A stretch of 64,000 nt of DNA from Romanomermis culicivorax. Taxonomy: Eukaryota; Nematoda; Enoplea; Mermithida; Mermithidae. Below are positions 34,729 through 46,288 of this stretch, piece after piece. The DNA lies in assembly GCA_963922205.1 (NCBI GenBank), contig CAWUHX010000045.1, positions 496,001-560,000 of the forward strand, given 5' to 3'. How positions within the stretch are numbered: position 1 is the stretch's first letter; each line of letters starts with the position of its first letter. The notes beneath the pieces were generated by a model. It ran no database searches, was not told the origin of the DNA, and saw nothing but the letters and a program-made list of their open reading frames with translations. Made by a program: the position numbers and the translations under genes.

Positions 34729-37700
34729 TCAATAATATTTTATCACAGAGAAAATTGTGGCCACAGGGAGTAGGACGAGTAAACCTGAAAAACACCGTTG
34801 TAAAAAGCCCTTAGTACATAAATATCTGGTGTAGAGATTTGTACTGTATCGTGTTACTGATGCAGACGAACATTGTTCGCCTTTCAAAGTTTTCGACAAA
34901 GCGTAAGTGCCGTTTTTAGATTCTAGAGCTAGCATATCGGCGTAATGAACGACATCGGGTCCTAAATTAACAAGAAATCAAGTTCCAGGTAGCAGCCGAA
35001 GAAAATATCACCTTACCGAACAAACTGACGCGGTAAGCGTCGCAGTTTTTCGATATCTTTTTCACTTTCGTTTTTTGAGCCCGCAAAGACAAAGAATCGG
35101 CATTCAAGTCGTTCAAAATGATTTCTTCTACCTGTTTCCTATAAAGAAGAGAAAATTATGAAGTTTGATCCCAAACTGCGGATTTAAGAGGCTTTCGATA
35201 GTCGAAAAATCTTACTGGCTGAATTGCTTGCTAGCGCGGATGATCACGTCTTTAATTTTCACTTGATTTAACATTGAGCAGATCATTTCTGTTTTCCCAT
35301 TCACGTGTCGTTTCAATCGTAAAATTTTGTTCTTCACTACAATATTCGACTTACTTAGTTTCAGAATTATTTACATGAAATGAGGATTTTATTTTTCAGG
35401 GTAAATCAAAAGTAAATGTAACTTAAACTTCAAGGTTTTCACGTCATTCTATAGTTTTGACATAGTGCATTATTCGACGATCAAGTATAACAATGAACAG
35501 CGAATTTCATACGTGACATTGCAGTTTTCTCTGCAGAATCGATGTCGCGCTCAAGCGTGAAAAATTCAAATCAAATCTGGAATTGTCAGTTTAGTGGTTG
35601 TGCTGTCACAAAGTCAGCTAAACTACACAAGAGGATAACAGTAATGTAAGCTAATATTAGTTTAAAAGTCGATTTTCATGTGTGTGCAGAATTATTTTGC
35701 TTCTGATCATTCATTTTATTGTGTGAATTTCGATGACGTTTTTTAAAGCCCATTTCCCGTTTCCAGACACTCCGGGTCTCATGAATGCAGCCGAATTGTG
35801 GAAGATTTATGACCGTCACAAGAATCGTGACTGCGATTCATAGAGAGAACGAATTTTTTTACATTTGATGTCATAATTACTCCTTGTCTTTTCGACATCC
35901 AGGCACTGATCAGGATGGCTTGACGTGAAAATATGCTATTGAGATGGCGAATAGCTGCTCACTAGCCTTTGACCAATTTCTGATCTATTTGAAACTCTCC
36001 AATAAAAGTTCAAAGTTCGAGCTAATGATAAGGTTAAAATTTTTATTTTTACTGAAAAAAAATTACTGAAAACAGAAAATTGGCCACTAATAATCACAAA
36101 AAATCAAATCGTATACAAATCATGTTGATTTCACAGTAGACAAGTTACGTGAAGAACAAAGACAAACTTTTTAGCTTAGCTGGCTAGGGTAATCTAATGT
36201 AAGCTTTCCCGAATTTTAGATTTATATTTTTGCCAAATCAGTTAGAAACATTCTGTCTACACTGACATCCTGTGATCTATCATTTCTGCGCTTACCACTA
36301 AATGACCCGCTCAATGGCACAACTTTGAAGCACGATCCGTTGTTCCGAGTCATTGCGGCGACCGCTTTATTACCCAAATCACCGATGGCGCAGAGTTTGG
36401 AGTCGGAACCGCAAGATGCAAGATATGGCTAATAGGCAGGAGTAGAAAGTACATTCAGTGCAAAAATAGTGCTATTTTTTATAAAATGCTTGTAAATTGA
36501 AAAATGGCAAAAATAAATATCGTTGTCAAAATCATTTACATGAAGTTTTTGTTACAAAATTTGAGTGTGTTCACAAATTATCAATCCTATGCCAAATGCA
36601 CATTGAGAGAAAATCGTGAAATATGAAATAGCATTTGCTTTCCATCTTTTTATTTACAAGCATTTGAAGCAAAAAAGACAGAGATACAGAGATGCTCACA
36701 TCTGGAGTCATGTCTACGCCGAACGGATTATAAATCGGTAGTTCGGAGCAAAGTTGACTGGAGTTGGTTTCACAAATTTCGAATGTGAATCCCGACTGAT
36801 CGACATATGTCTGAAGAAAAATAGGAAATACTCAACATGATAAAATATAAGCAATTGGTCAATAGTTTTTAATATTTTAAAAACCGTGCTTCACTAATGA
36901 AAATTACGAATTCAACCCAATTTTGATTTTTACTTACAGTCCTGTTGCCTTGCGATTTTTTTATCATATAGACTCCCGTTCGGCCAAGTGGGACGGCGTG
37001 ATTATCTTCTTCGTTATATTGTGTCTAAACCAAACACGAGAGAAGTTATTATATCTGGTTTCCAGAGAAGGGAATAACAACTGAGAGAAAAACCAAAAAA
37101 ATATTGTTCACGCGAATAAATTTATGTTGTACATTGGATGAAAAAACCGTGTCATATTTTCGCGACAGTAAATCTCGTCAAGTTAGATGAGTCTCATGAC
37201 GTCTGATGATATCCCGAAAAAATGTCCCCAACAAAAAGTCCCTTAAACAAAATATTCCCGTACATAATATCCCCAGATAAAAACGCATGGTCTTGCAATG
37301 TTATTCTGACGAGGGAAAGTTATCATGCGTAAATTCCAAATATTTAATTCTTACAGTGCATTCGATAGTCTATACGCATACGAGTAATGCTACATCAATA
37401 TTGCTTGCTCATAGGTCCTATTTACGCTATTTACGATGAGGTCTACAGTAGTAGGCTCGCCTGTAACCGATTTCATTTACGGAGATTAAAAGATAAGGAG
37501 ACACGTATAAGACAGATAATTGTAAGCACCACAGTAATGTCTACAGGCACAAGAAATACACAAATCTGAATTCAGATCGCCTCCCTGTGAGAAACTTTTC
37601 CTACGTCAGCAAACATTGTTGGATGTCATTCTTCTTTCGGTTATATTTCCACTAGCATTTTTGTGAATTCACTGTAACAACAAAAAGATACATAAAAAAG

Positions 37701-40700
37701 TTTCATTCAATCGAACTAACTGATTTTAAAAAGCTTTTTCAAAAGTTGACGATCTGACCGAGAGTATTCCATTCAATGGGAAGTTTTCCAGCGAAATATT
37801 TAGAATGATCCATTCTACTTGAAATATTTTTCATGAGAAAATAATTTCATCTCTGATACTTCTCAAATAGAAAATCATAAACTTTCGGAAAATGCGAGGT
37901 TGTATAAACGAGGAACCGTGTATAGCATCAAACTCGCGAACGAGAGAATGTTTCAGTATCAGCAAATAAAACGGAAGTGGTTTTTCTCTGTTTCAATGGC
38001 TGGAACATCTGACTTCTAAAATAAACAAAATATCGGTGTAGCAGTGTTCATATGGCGATAAGCTATCGGAGCCTAAGAATTTTCATCTCTGGAGACTTTC
38101 CCTTGTCAGAATTATGCATCTGCTGCAGAAAGTGTTATCCTTGAACTAGATTCAATGATGTCGACCAAACACATGCACATTTAAATGCGGACTTCGGCGC
38201 ACTTGTTGGAATGATTAAACCGCCGTTAAATATAAAGTATACTGTCGATAGCTTTTTTTTTGAAACGTTTGACAGTAATAAAGCTGGAAAGCAAGTACTA
38301 TTTCATGTATTAACGTTTTTTAGGCTAATCCATGTGTAAGATAAAGGTATTCAACCAAAAACCAAATTTATGAGTAAAGAATTCTACGGTAGAATTTTCG
38401 CGCACACTGTCTTGACGACAATACTAATTTTTGTCATTTTTTAAAATAACAGGCACTTTATAAAAAACAGGTTATAGACCACTTCAGAATTTATACTAGA
38501 ACATTCTAGACTACGATTATCCCAAATTAATGACGGCCTAAAAGCATGCGCATCTGTTAAGCAAGAAGTGCAGATTGCCAAAAAATTGTGATAACATTTT
38601 CCTTCCAAATAGTGTGGACAAAAACTTCAATACTGACCTTGGGGTTCACAAAAAAGCTAAAATTGATTCACTACGGAAAGGTCAAAATGAGAAGCACATC
38701 AAGGAGTCGTTTATGCATGCGAAGAACATACGATTTCCTGCCGAAACTTTCATTAACTTACAAAATAAACTGATCCTTCGAAAATCGCGCCCTTAAAATT
38801 GGCAACCAAAGATTGCAAATAAGATTCGAACATTTCGTTCAAAACGCTATCCTGATCGAACGTACAAGCCAATGACGACGTATCAGGAGCGCTACCGTCG
38901 AACGTGAACCGTCGACCACCCGAAATCAGACCCGACTCGACCCTCGTACTAATATTGGCGCAAGCCTGCAAAAAATTGGTCGACACGTTCAATGTTTGGC
39001 CCAAAATTGAGAAAGGCCCGTCCAAAGGCCAATTTTCGACTACGAATTTAAAATGGGCCCTATTTCGGGAGCTAGTGTTGTACGAGTTGACCACCGGTTC
39101 CTGGCCCCAAGTCGCCGACCCTAAGTTGACGAAGGCCTGCCCCCTGAAAGGTGATCGGCCTATTTGACAAAGTTTGTCAGATTTTTGGCAAAAATTGTCG
39201 TCCATTTCGCCCGGGTTAAACATTTCTTTCCATTTGAAGCAGGACATGCCATCCAAAGTGGATTCGGACGGTAGGCGCATGATTTGCATATCAGCCCCCA
39301 CGGTGGCCGGGTATTCGTCGAAAAGGTCGACCAAATGACCGCTGACCACCGTAAAAGAATTGGGGTTATTTTTGGCCTGTTCAAACAGTACTTGACCGGC
39401 CATGGGATAAAAATAGTGGGCTATGGCCTTGGTGCTTTCGTTGACGGTTACGTGGTCCACGAATTGGGATATCGAGGCCCCGGGCTTCACCCCTAAATCG
39501 TCTCCGATTTTCAATAGATCATCGAAATTTTCTAAATCAGCGCTTTCATTTTTGATTTTGTGCTCGCAATTTTTGTTCAATTTTCGTACCAGAATTGGAT
39601 CGAATAACGTTTCTTGACTCAAAGACAATAGCTCGCCTTTCGGGGAACAAACTTGGCTGTTCAGGCCGGCGTCCCACGTTGGATAAACACGGGCGCAGCC
39701 CGTGGCTTTGTTGGACTCCCATTGTTTTTCGGACGATTTTTCTAAAACGAATACGGCTTTGGCTAGATTGTCTGATGTTAAATCGAAATTTGAGATTTCG
39801 ATCAATTGGGCACGTTCGGGGGTGACGTAGGACCACGAATTGTTGGCGTCGGGTTCATACCAGACGAAAGCGTTTCGGGATTTTTCTCTAAAAGAAAGGA
39901 TTGAAATAGAGTTGGATGCATTTTTCGTTTAGAGTCCTAAAATATTATACCACGGTAACCAAAGGATATATCACGTTCGGATATATGCCTTTCAGGAAAT
40001 TTGTAGCTTATCAAGAACAAAATAATGTGAGCATGTGAGTAACAAATCTGAGAATAAAAATCCATATTCTGTTTTTTTATAAAATGCTTGTAAATCCAAA
40101 AATTACAAAAATTAGCCCGGTCGTGACACGGTCCACTCTAGACTTTTACGACAGCATCTTTTACCCAAAAATGTAAAAAGCTAGTTGAGTACGCTCTCAA
40201 ATTTTAAGTCTTATGTGACGTATGGCTTAGCAGAAAATCGTAAAAATATGTATGAAATAGCTTTCCATATTGTTTTTTACAAGCATTTCAAGAAAAACTG
40301 ACAACATTTACGAAGATTGGAATTTTGGCTCAAGCCGAAAGCTTCAAAGTAAATCTTCAGAATTACTGATTCCAGAAGATGTCATCCGCGGAATGAAAAA
40401 ATGTCAAATTTAATAATCATCTGTTTGTCAGATTATTTCTCTTGTTCGCATTGTCTCAGAATCCTGGATCTGAATCGACTACACGAGATCTCATCCTGCA
40501 ACTCATTCTTAAATTTCAAACAAAACTTCTACTCACTAAGAATAGATGAGGAATTCAACTTTTGAACTACTACAAAAAATCTGTTATGCCCCGGCATAAG
40601 TCGCAATTCTATTCCACAATTGAAATAAAGAAGCAAAATAAGAACGAAAGAAAGAAAAGAAAATACAAAGGAGGAAAACTTTTCTGGAGTGAAAAAATCT

Positions 40701-41435
40701 TTCTTACGGTAAAAATTTTTTTTACACCTTGTCCATATTGGTAACGTCAGTTTTACTGTATCACAGAAAAAACTGAAATTTTTACCTGCACGATATAACT
40801 CCTGGCTCCCTATCGTCCTGTTTAGGCAGCCACCAGAATTTTTTCATCGACCATCGTAAATTGGTTTCAAAATTATTGGCGTTCAATATTCGAGCCGATA
40901 TTTTCAACAATTTAAGATTTTCGTTCAAATACGCAAAAATATTGCCGCCCACGTTGGGGCCGTAAAATTTGGCTTGAAAAATTTTCGACTCCTGCGTCAA
41001 AATGTTGGCACATGCGGCCGTACGCCCGTCGCCGGCCACTACTAAACTCCGGAAGAGCAATTTTTTGAACGTTACGTTTTTTATTATAGCGTTTTCTTCT
41101 ATTTTGTTGTTGTTGTTATCATTTTTCGTCGTCGAAAAATTGGCAAATTTTTGAGCGAAAATTTCGGCGTTGGAACGAAAATCGGGGCACGGGTCGCTCC
41201 CGTAGACCAACGGGGTATTTGTGGACCAAAATTCCAAAGTGTTCGGCATTTTACCGACAAAGTCCAATTTGAAATTGACATTGACGCCATCGGTCGTCGG
41301 ATTATCGTCCAGGGGCCAAATTTCGACCCATCCTTTAATATTAGTCGAATAAATGGGAATTTTAGCGTGATTTTGGTGACCGGTGGTCAAACCAAACGTC
41401 AGAATTAGAAAGACTAGCTGCGCTAGAATGACCAT
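34729..41435 (-). CDS. Secreted multi-domain Cu/Zn-SOD-like repeat protein lacking metal ligands
   Basis: Exons: 41435-40786, 39887-38762, 37024-36938, 36810-36700, 36428-36296, 35288-35216, 35138-35017, 34961-34729. All phases agree; 844 residues. Signal peptide MVILAQLVFLILTFGLTTG. About four SOD-like units follow. Landmarks are RSLVV..ACANI (129-145), AKAVFVLE..GCARV (259-284), GQVLF..MFNPG..LGQTLNV..ACANI (to 529), and GSVYF..YNPFG..IGDLGNK..VIIRAS (588-722). The last closely matches the SOD patterns VYF, HFNPFG, GDLGN and LVVHE. The His ligands are absent: GFHVH reads GFTFE, HFNP reads IYNP, and VVHE reads VVAG or IRAS. Enzyme activity is therefore unlikely. The C-terminus (824-844) is hydrophobic, like a GPI signal or TM. 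Drosophila Rsod has a similar repeat design. The exon 35288 acceptor is weak. An alternative end splices at gtaaca (34857). Confidence 0.75.
36467..36682 (+). repeat. MITE family 1 copy filling an intron
   Basis: GCTATTTTTTATAAAATGCT to ATTTACAAGCATTTGAAGCA. It makes up about 216 of the 271 nt of the intron 36429-36699 of the SOD-repeat gene. Confidence 0.75.
38283..38474 (-). repeat. MITE family 1 copy, inverted
   Basis: Reverse orientation: GGAAAGCAAGTACTATTTCA at the left and CACTTTATAAAAAACAGGTT at the right. In the 1.7-kb intron of the SOD-repeat gene. Confidence 0.65.
40066..40302 (+). repeat. MITE family 1 copy, subfamily B
   Basis: TTCTGTTTTTTTATAAAATG to TTTACAAGCATTTCAAGAAA. In the first intron of the SOD-repeat gene. 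Confidence 0.75.
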
Positions 41436-42848
41436 AGCACTCCGAACCCGTAATTTCTACTTTTTGGAATTAAAAAATGACGTTTTAAAAATCGATCGTC
41501 TTCCAGCACTCTTTTCGAAAAATGTTTATAACATCGTATCGAACGGTTTCACAAAAATACAATTTTGTCTTTTTTGGCCCGATAACAGGTGTGTTGTGTT
41601 GTGTGTGCTATAAACTTGGGTCCCTATTTTGGATCTCAATGTGATTTTTTTCCGTATTACTGTATATACAGAGTGATGCACGTACAAAATTTTCCCTTGT
41701 AACACAAAAGTTATATAGGTTGCGTAAATACTGGTTTTTCGCTCACACACACGGACATAGAAAAATGTTCTCACACAACTGCTTGAAAGGGCGAAATAGT
41801 CTTCAAAAACGCAAGTAGGTTAGACGAGCGCTAAGAGATGTTCAAGGGTGTCCCGAAGAATTTAATACTATAACGCCCTTTTTTACATGCATATGAATGT
41901 GTAGGTCAAGGATCTGAACATTTTTACAGAAACGATTAGTAATTTTGAAACATTGTTTGAATGGAACCTCTTTTGTGCAATGGAAAACCGGTAATTAGCC
42001 TCAACAGTATTCCTCACTAATGCACTTTTTGTCATTTTTCATTGTCTTTTGGGATTGGGATTTGGAATATGTTTTCCTTTTATGTTGTCCTTGTGGAGTA
42101 TTTCAATATGTGTCTTCTCGAAATATGGTTCTTCTAAGGAAGACTCAAATCAATGAAATACAATCTTTGCTGTCTATACATTGAAAGTGTCAAGTTCAAA
42201 ACGGAATAGGAGAAAATTTTTGGTTATTTGGATTCTTAGGACTTGCAAAAAGTAGGGTTCTGGATGAGCGAAAGACTGGATCTGAGCTTCCGGTCTTCCG
42301 CATTCCGTAGCAACATCACTGATGTTATCATATGTCAAAATTCTATGCATGCTCGGTTCGAAATGAGTTAGTTGCTATTGGCTTATTGCAAATCATTCAT
42401 TTTTTTCTCTGAGTTGCAGCAAATTTTGAACAGATGTATATCTGAAATGTAATAAATCAGTTGGTAAATGTATTGAATACAGTGAAGTAATTTTCAAGGA
42501 AAATCTAAGGAAAATTTGGTAACTCTAGATACGGCCCCACATTACACAGTTATATTCGAATAAAATTCTTTGAACGTATACTGCGAGACCGATATTAAAC
42601 GAAATTTGGATTGAAGATAATATCATTAATAAAATTCAGTTTGTCGCAAATCACAAAACTTTATTTGGTCATGTGAAGAAATAAGATTTCATGTATGGTC
42701 ATCAACCTCCAATTGCTATTTGAAGTGTATGATCTCAATCTCATGTTCACTATTATGATTGCTAGCAAGTCAACATGAATGATTAAGTTCAAAAACACAA
42801 AAACTCACGATAGACATGATTTTTTTGAGTGCGTTCTTGTGAACAATC
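41436..42848. other. Upstream region of the SOD-repeat gene
   Basis: This should contain the promoter of the minus-strand SOD-repeat gene. No TATA box or other named motif stands out with confidence. No coding exon seen. Confidence 0.4.
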
Positions 42849-42850
42849 TA

Positions 42851-44215
42851 CAGGGTGGCCCACTTATCTATTTCCAATTTATTTTTTATATAGATTTGGC
42901 AATTTTTGTGATGTGACCACGAAACTTCTCACAAACAAGCTTCATACATCCAAGTTTTTATTCGAAAAAAAATTTCATGATAAGAGCACCACTATGCGTT
43001 CAACCACGCGTTTCAACATGAGCACCATGATTTTCAATAATTTTGTACAAACGTTCTTTATATTCCAATAAGACTTTCACACGCATTTCATAAGTAACCT
43101 CACTGAAAGCAGCAATAATTCGATCCTTAAGCTCCTGAATGTTAGCAGGACGAGTGGTATAAACTTTAGCCTTAATGAAACCCCAGAGAAAAAAATCGCA
43201 AGGTGTCAAATCAGGGGATCTTGGCGGCCATGGCATATTAGGTGAACCGCGACCAATCCAACATTGTGGGAACTTTTGGTTTAACCAATTGCGAACAGAG
43301 CGACCCCAATGAGGAGGAGCACCATCATGCATAAAAATAATGGAATCTTCTAGCTGTCGCTCTAATAACTCAGGATAAAATTGATGCTGAAGCATGTCCA
43401 AATAACAATCACTGTTAACAGTCTCATCAAAGAAAAATGGACCAATCAAACCATGATGCCCAATTGCCGCCCAAACTGTCGTTTTGGGTGAATGCAATCC
43501 TTCTTCTGTGATCCACTGAGGATTCACAGGCGACCAATAACGATGGTTATGCCTATTAACACCACCATCCAGATGAAAATGTGCCTCGTCTGAAAACATC
43601 AAATTGACTAAATGATTTTCATTGTTATCCATTCGTTCGATTTCATCTTGGGCAAATTCTAATCGGTTTTCCTTATCCTCGTCTGTAATTTTTTGCACCA
43701 CTTGAATCTTATAGGGGTGCCATTTTAAATCTTTTAAAATCCTTTGAATAGTCGTTCGACTAATTCCTAATGAATTTGAAGCACGTCGAGTAGAAGAATG
43801 CGGGTCTTCTGTGGAATGTTCCTGCACATGATGGGAATTTTCGACAGAGCTGGCTGATCGACTCCTCTTCCTTTTCACGTCACAAAGTGATCCAGTTTCA
43901 ATTAAAAGCTTGTGCCATTTACGAATGCTAGGGGCTGTTGGTGCATCATATCGGAATTCAGTTCGAAACTTTCTTTGGACCATAGTAACACTTCCTGTCC
44001 ACTCAAACCACGCAGCAACTTTTGCACGTTCCAAAATTGAGTAGGCCATGAACAAAGTTACGTAATTTTTCCAATACACAAGATAAAATGATTACACTTT
44101 TACTGATAAAATTTCTATGTTTACTTTACATTCTGTGAAAGTTTTGTCGTGTTTGCACAAAAACTTCGAATTTTGTAACAAATTTAAATTGGAAATAGAT
44201 AAGTGGGCCACCCTG
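42851..44215 (-). mobile_element. Intact mariner/Tc1-superfamily transposon
   Basis: 1365 bp bounded by perfect inverted repeats of at least 30 bp starting CAGGGTGGCCCACTTATCTA, and flanked on both sides by TA (42849-42850 and 44216-44217), the target duplication of this superfamily. It contains one uninterrupted transposase gene. Inserted between the divergent SOD-repeat and astacin genes. Confidence 0.96.
43000..44049 (-). CDS. Mariner-type transposase, DD37D
   Basis: 349 residues from ATG at 44049. The frame is open ten codons further back, but from GTG. An N-terminal helix-turn-helix region (about 1-115, with VQRKFRTEF and SIRKWHKLL typical of DUF4817-type heads) is followed by a DDE domain. 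Catalytic Asp are at 154 (FSDEAHFH), 242 (MHDGAPPHW) and 280 (RSPDLTPCDFFLWG), with 37 residues between the last two. No stop or frameshift. It cuts and pastes the element by binding the terminal repeats. All motifs are present and the TIRs are perfect, so the copy may be recently active. Whether it belongs to the maT group (also DD37D) or another clade needs a tree. Confidence 0.93.
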   Translation of the reverse strand: MAYSILERAKVAAWFEWTGSVTMVQRKFRTEFRYDAPTAPSIRKWHKLLIETGSLCDVKRKRSRSASSVENSHHVQEHSTEDPHSSTRRASNSLGISRTTIQRILKDLKWHPYKIQVVQKITDEDKENRLEFAQDEIERMDNNENHLVNLMFSDEAHFHLDGGVNRHNHRYWSPVNPQWITEEGLHSPKTTVWAAIGHHGLIGPFFFDETVNSDCYLDMLQHQFYPELLERQLEDSIIFMHDGAPPHWGRSVRNWLNQKFPQCWIGRGSPNMPWPPRSPDLTPCDFFLWGFIKAKVYTTRPANIQELKDRIIAAFSEVTYEMRVKVLLEYKERLYKIIENHGAHVETRG

Positions 44216-44217
44216 TA

Positions 44218-46288
44218 TATTCGCCATGAAATTTTAGTTTTCTGTCTACTCAAAATTAACTTTGAAGGGAGAATGCGGTACGTGACATGATCATGTTTCT
44301 CCGAAATTTCCACCAAATTGAGTTTCTTGCCTGCCGAATATCGTCTGGTCTGAGCTTCGTCCATCACGGAGCTCTAGTTATAGATGTTATGTTCATTTTC
44401 TATGGTACAAGATATAATTTTAGTAGAAAATTTGAGAACTTCACCTTGAACACTTCACGGAGTCCGGTTTCATGACACTGCTGCTGAGCTGCACTACAGT
44501 AGCTTAATTTGCACAATTGCCGCTGAACTATAACTCGTGCATGCTTAACTCGCAGACAATTTTCAGCTAAACCAAAAGGCAAACTTTCCATTAAGTTTGA
44601 TATTGTCTATGATAAGATAGAAATTAAGCATACCTAAAAATCTTATATTTTGGCTAGTTTGTATGCCGAATACGACGAATTAACATCGGTATAGTTACAG
44701 GTCTAGTTTTCTGATTTTTTCGATTAAATTCGAATTTTGAAACCGATAATTTAGAGTCAAATTTCCAACTGTACCCTAAACAAGAATCAGCTGCAATGGA
44801 AGGAATAATGACCGTTTTAAATGTTGTAATCAATTCTTTACATGGGAATTTTTAAACCGACAATATCAGCATAGATGTAGCATTTTTGTATTATTTGCAT
44901 CCATCCGTTAATGTTTGTACATTTCAATGAATCTGTCTGCTTTCTATAAAAGGATTGGTTCAATATAACGTGTGATTTAGCAAAAAATGTTAAAAGTACG
45001 AAACAATACCTGTATTCTAGTTCTATAATTCTAGGCGTTTTAAGAAAAACAAACTATAGTTTACAAAGGGAGAGAACACACCTTCATATTATAAAAAATG
45101 ACTCCCAGCTCCCTATGATCCCCTAGTCGAGGCTAACTGTTGCCCAATTGATGACTTTGAGGGTTATTCTCAACCACTACAAGCCGACCCTATCTTTAGC
45201 GATTTCAAGCCAGCCTTATTCTTCTTAGCCTTTGAAGCCAGACTCCAAACTTTCGTTCGGGTAACGTAGTTGACGAAAATTCATTTCTTTGCTAGTCAAA
45301 ACCATTGTTGGAGACAACTTTATACCATCCCATAGCCTGGCTCGGGCTTTCCTTAGCATGCCCATCTGGTTTACTATACTATAACATTTGCCCATGTTAT
45401 CGCTTTGTAAGCCAAGGCGGGACTATGCTACTACTCGTAATGATATGAAAACATATGTTGGAAGGCATAGTATCCTGGAACGATCATCCGAAATTTTCAC
45501 AGAACTAAACTGTTTGCTGATAGACCCTCTTGTCAGCCTCAAATGATCTATTATAATGTCCAGGCATAAGTGACACTTTTATGTTTTGCGAGAGTTGATC
45601 TCTGATTGACAAATTTTTTTTAGAAAATTCAGTCATCTGGGTGTCGTTCGCAGAAATTACCAACTTTTTTAGATCAGCTCAAAGTAGAAGTCCAATAAGA
45701 TAACAAAAATTTTTTTTCTGCCGAACTCTTTTCTTTGTGAGTTGGGAATTGATATCATGGATATGCTAATAGTAACATAGTGTAGTATGAATTTAAAAAA
45801 ATAATCCGATTAAACACTACCTTTAAACTATGCAAACACTGCGCAGTCGGTCAAGTGGCACTTGATAATAGGATTTTTTTGTCTAATCTTCCTAGCAAAC
45901 TGGCTCGGTTTTCTAGACTCAGCGGCGTACGTAGATAAACAAAAATAATTCAAAGTCACGATTCTATATGATGTTTTCATTTTCCGCTTGCATTGTGCAC
46001 ATCGAAAGCTAAGCTGGTCGGACTCAATTTCTTTAGTTTTCGCCATCTTTCACAAAAAAATCTTTATTGACATTGTCGAAATCAGGAAAGAATCTGGATT
46101 CTACTCTTTTTTGAATCACAAGAGGTCATATTTATACAAAAAAATGAATTTTTTCCAAGTAACTTCCGAAATCTTTCCAATGCATTCATAATCCAGTTTA
46201 TCGCTATTTGGAAGCCAGAATTGAAAAGCATGCACTTTTAATAATGTCTAGCATGTACTATAAGACATGGTGATCCGGGTCTTCGAGG
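44218..46288. other. Upstream region of the astacin gene
   Basis: It holds a fragment resembling family 3 (about 44463-44575, CCGGTTTCATGACAC and CTGAGCTGCACTACAG) and a partial family 1 MITE (about 44938-45060). I saw no reliable exon or named promoter motif. Confidence 0.45.

Noticed and set aside
35766-35950. Plus-strand exon-like pieces (LMNAAELWKIYDRHKNR; TDQDGLT) resembling EF-hand or DTPG motifs
   Set aside because: Too short, stops close by, and no consistent downstream exon; it may be a pseudogene trace inside an intron of the SOD-repeat gene.
45828-46046. Minus-strand ORF with a CxxC motif (FRCAQCKRKMKTS)
   Set aside because: It vaguely recalls zinc-ribbon heads of ISXO2-like transposases, but nothing downstream supports a transposon.
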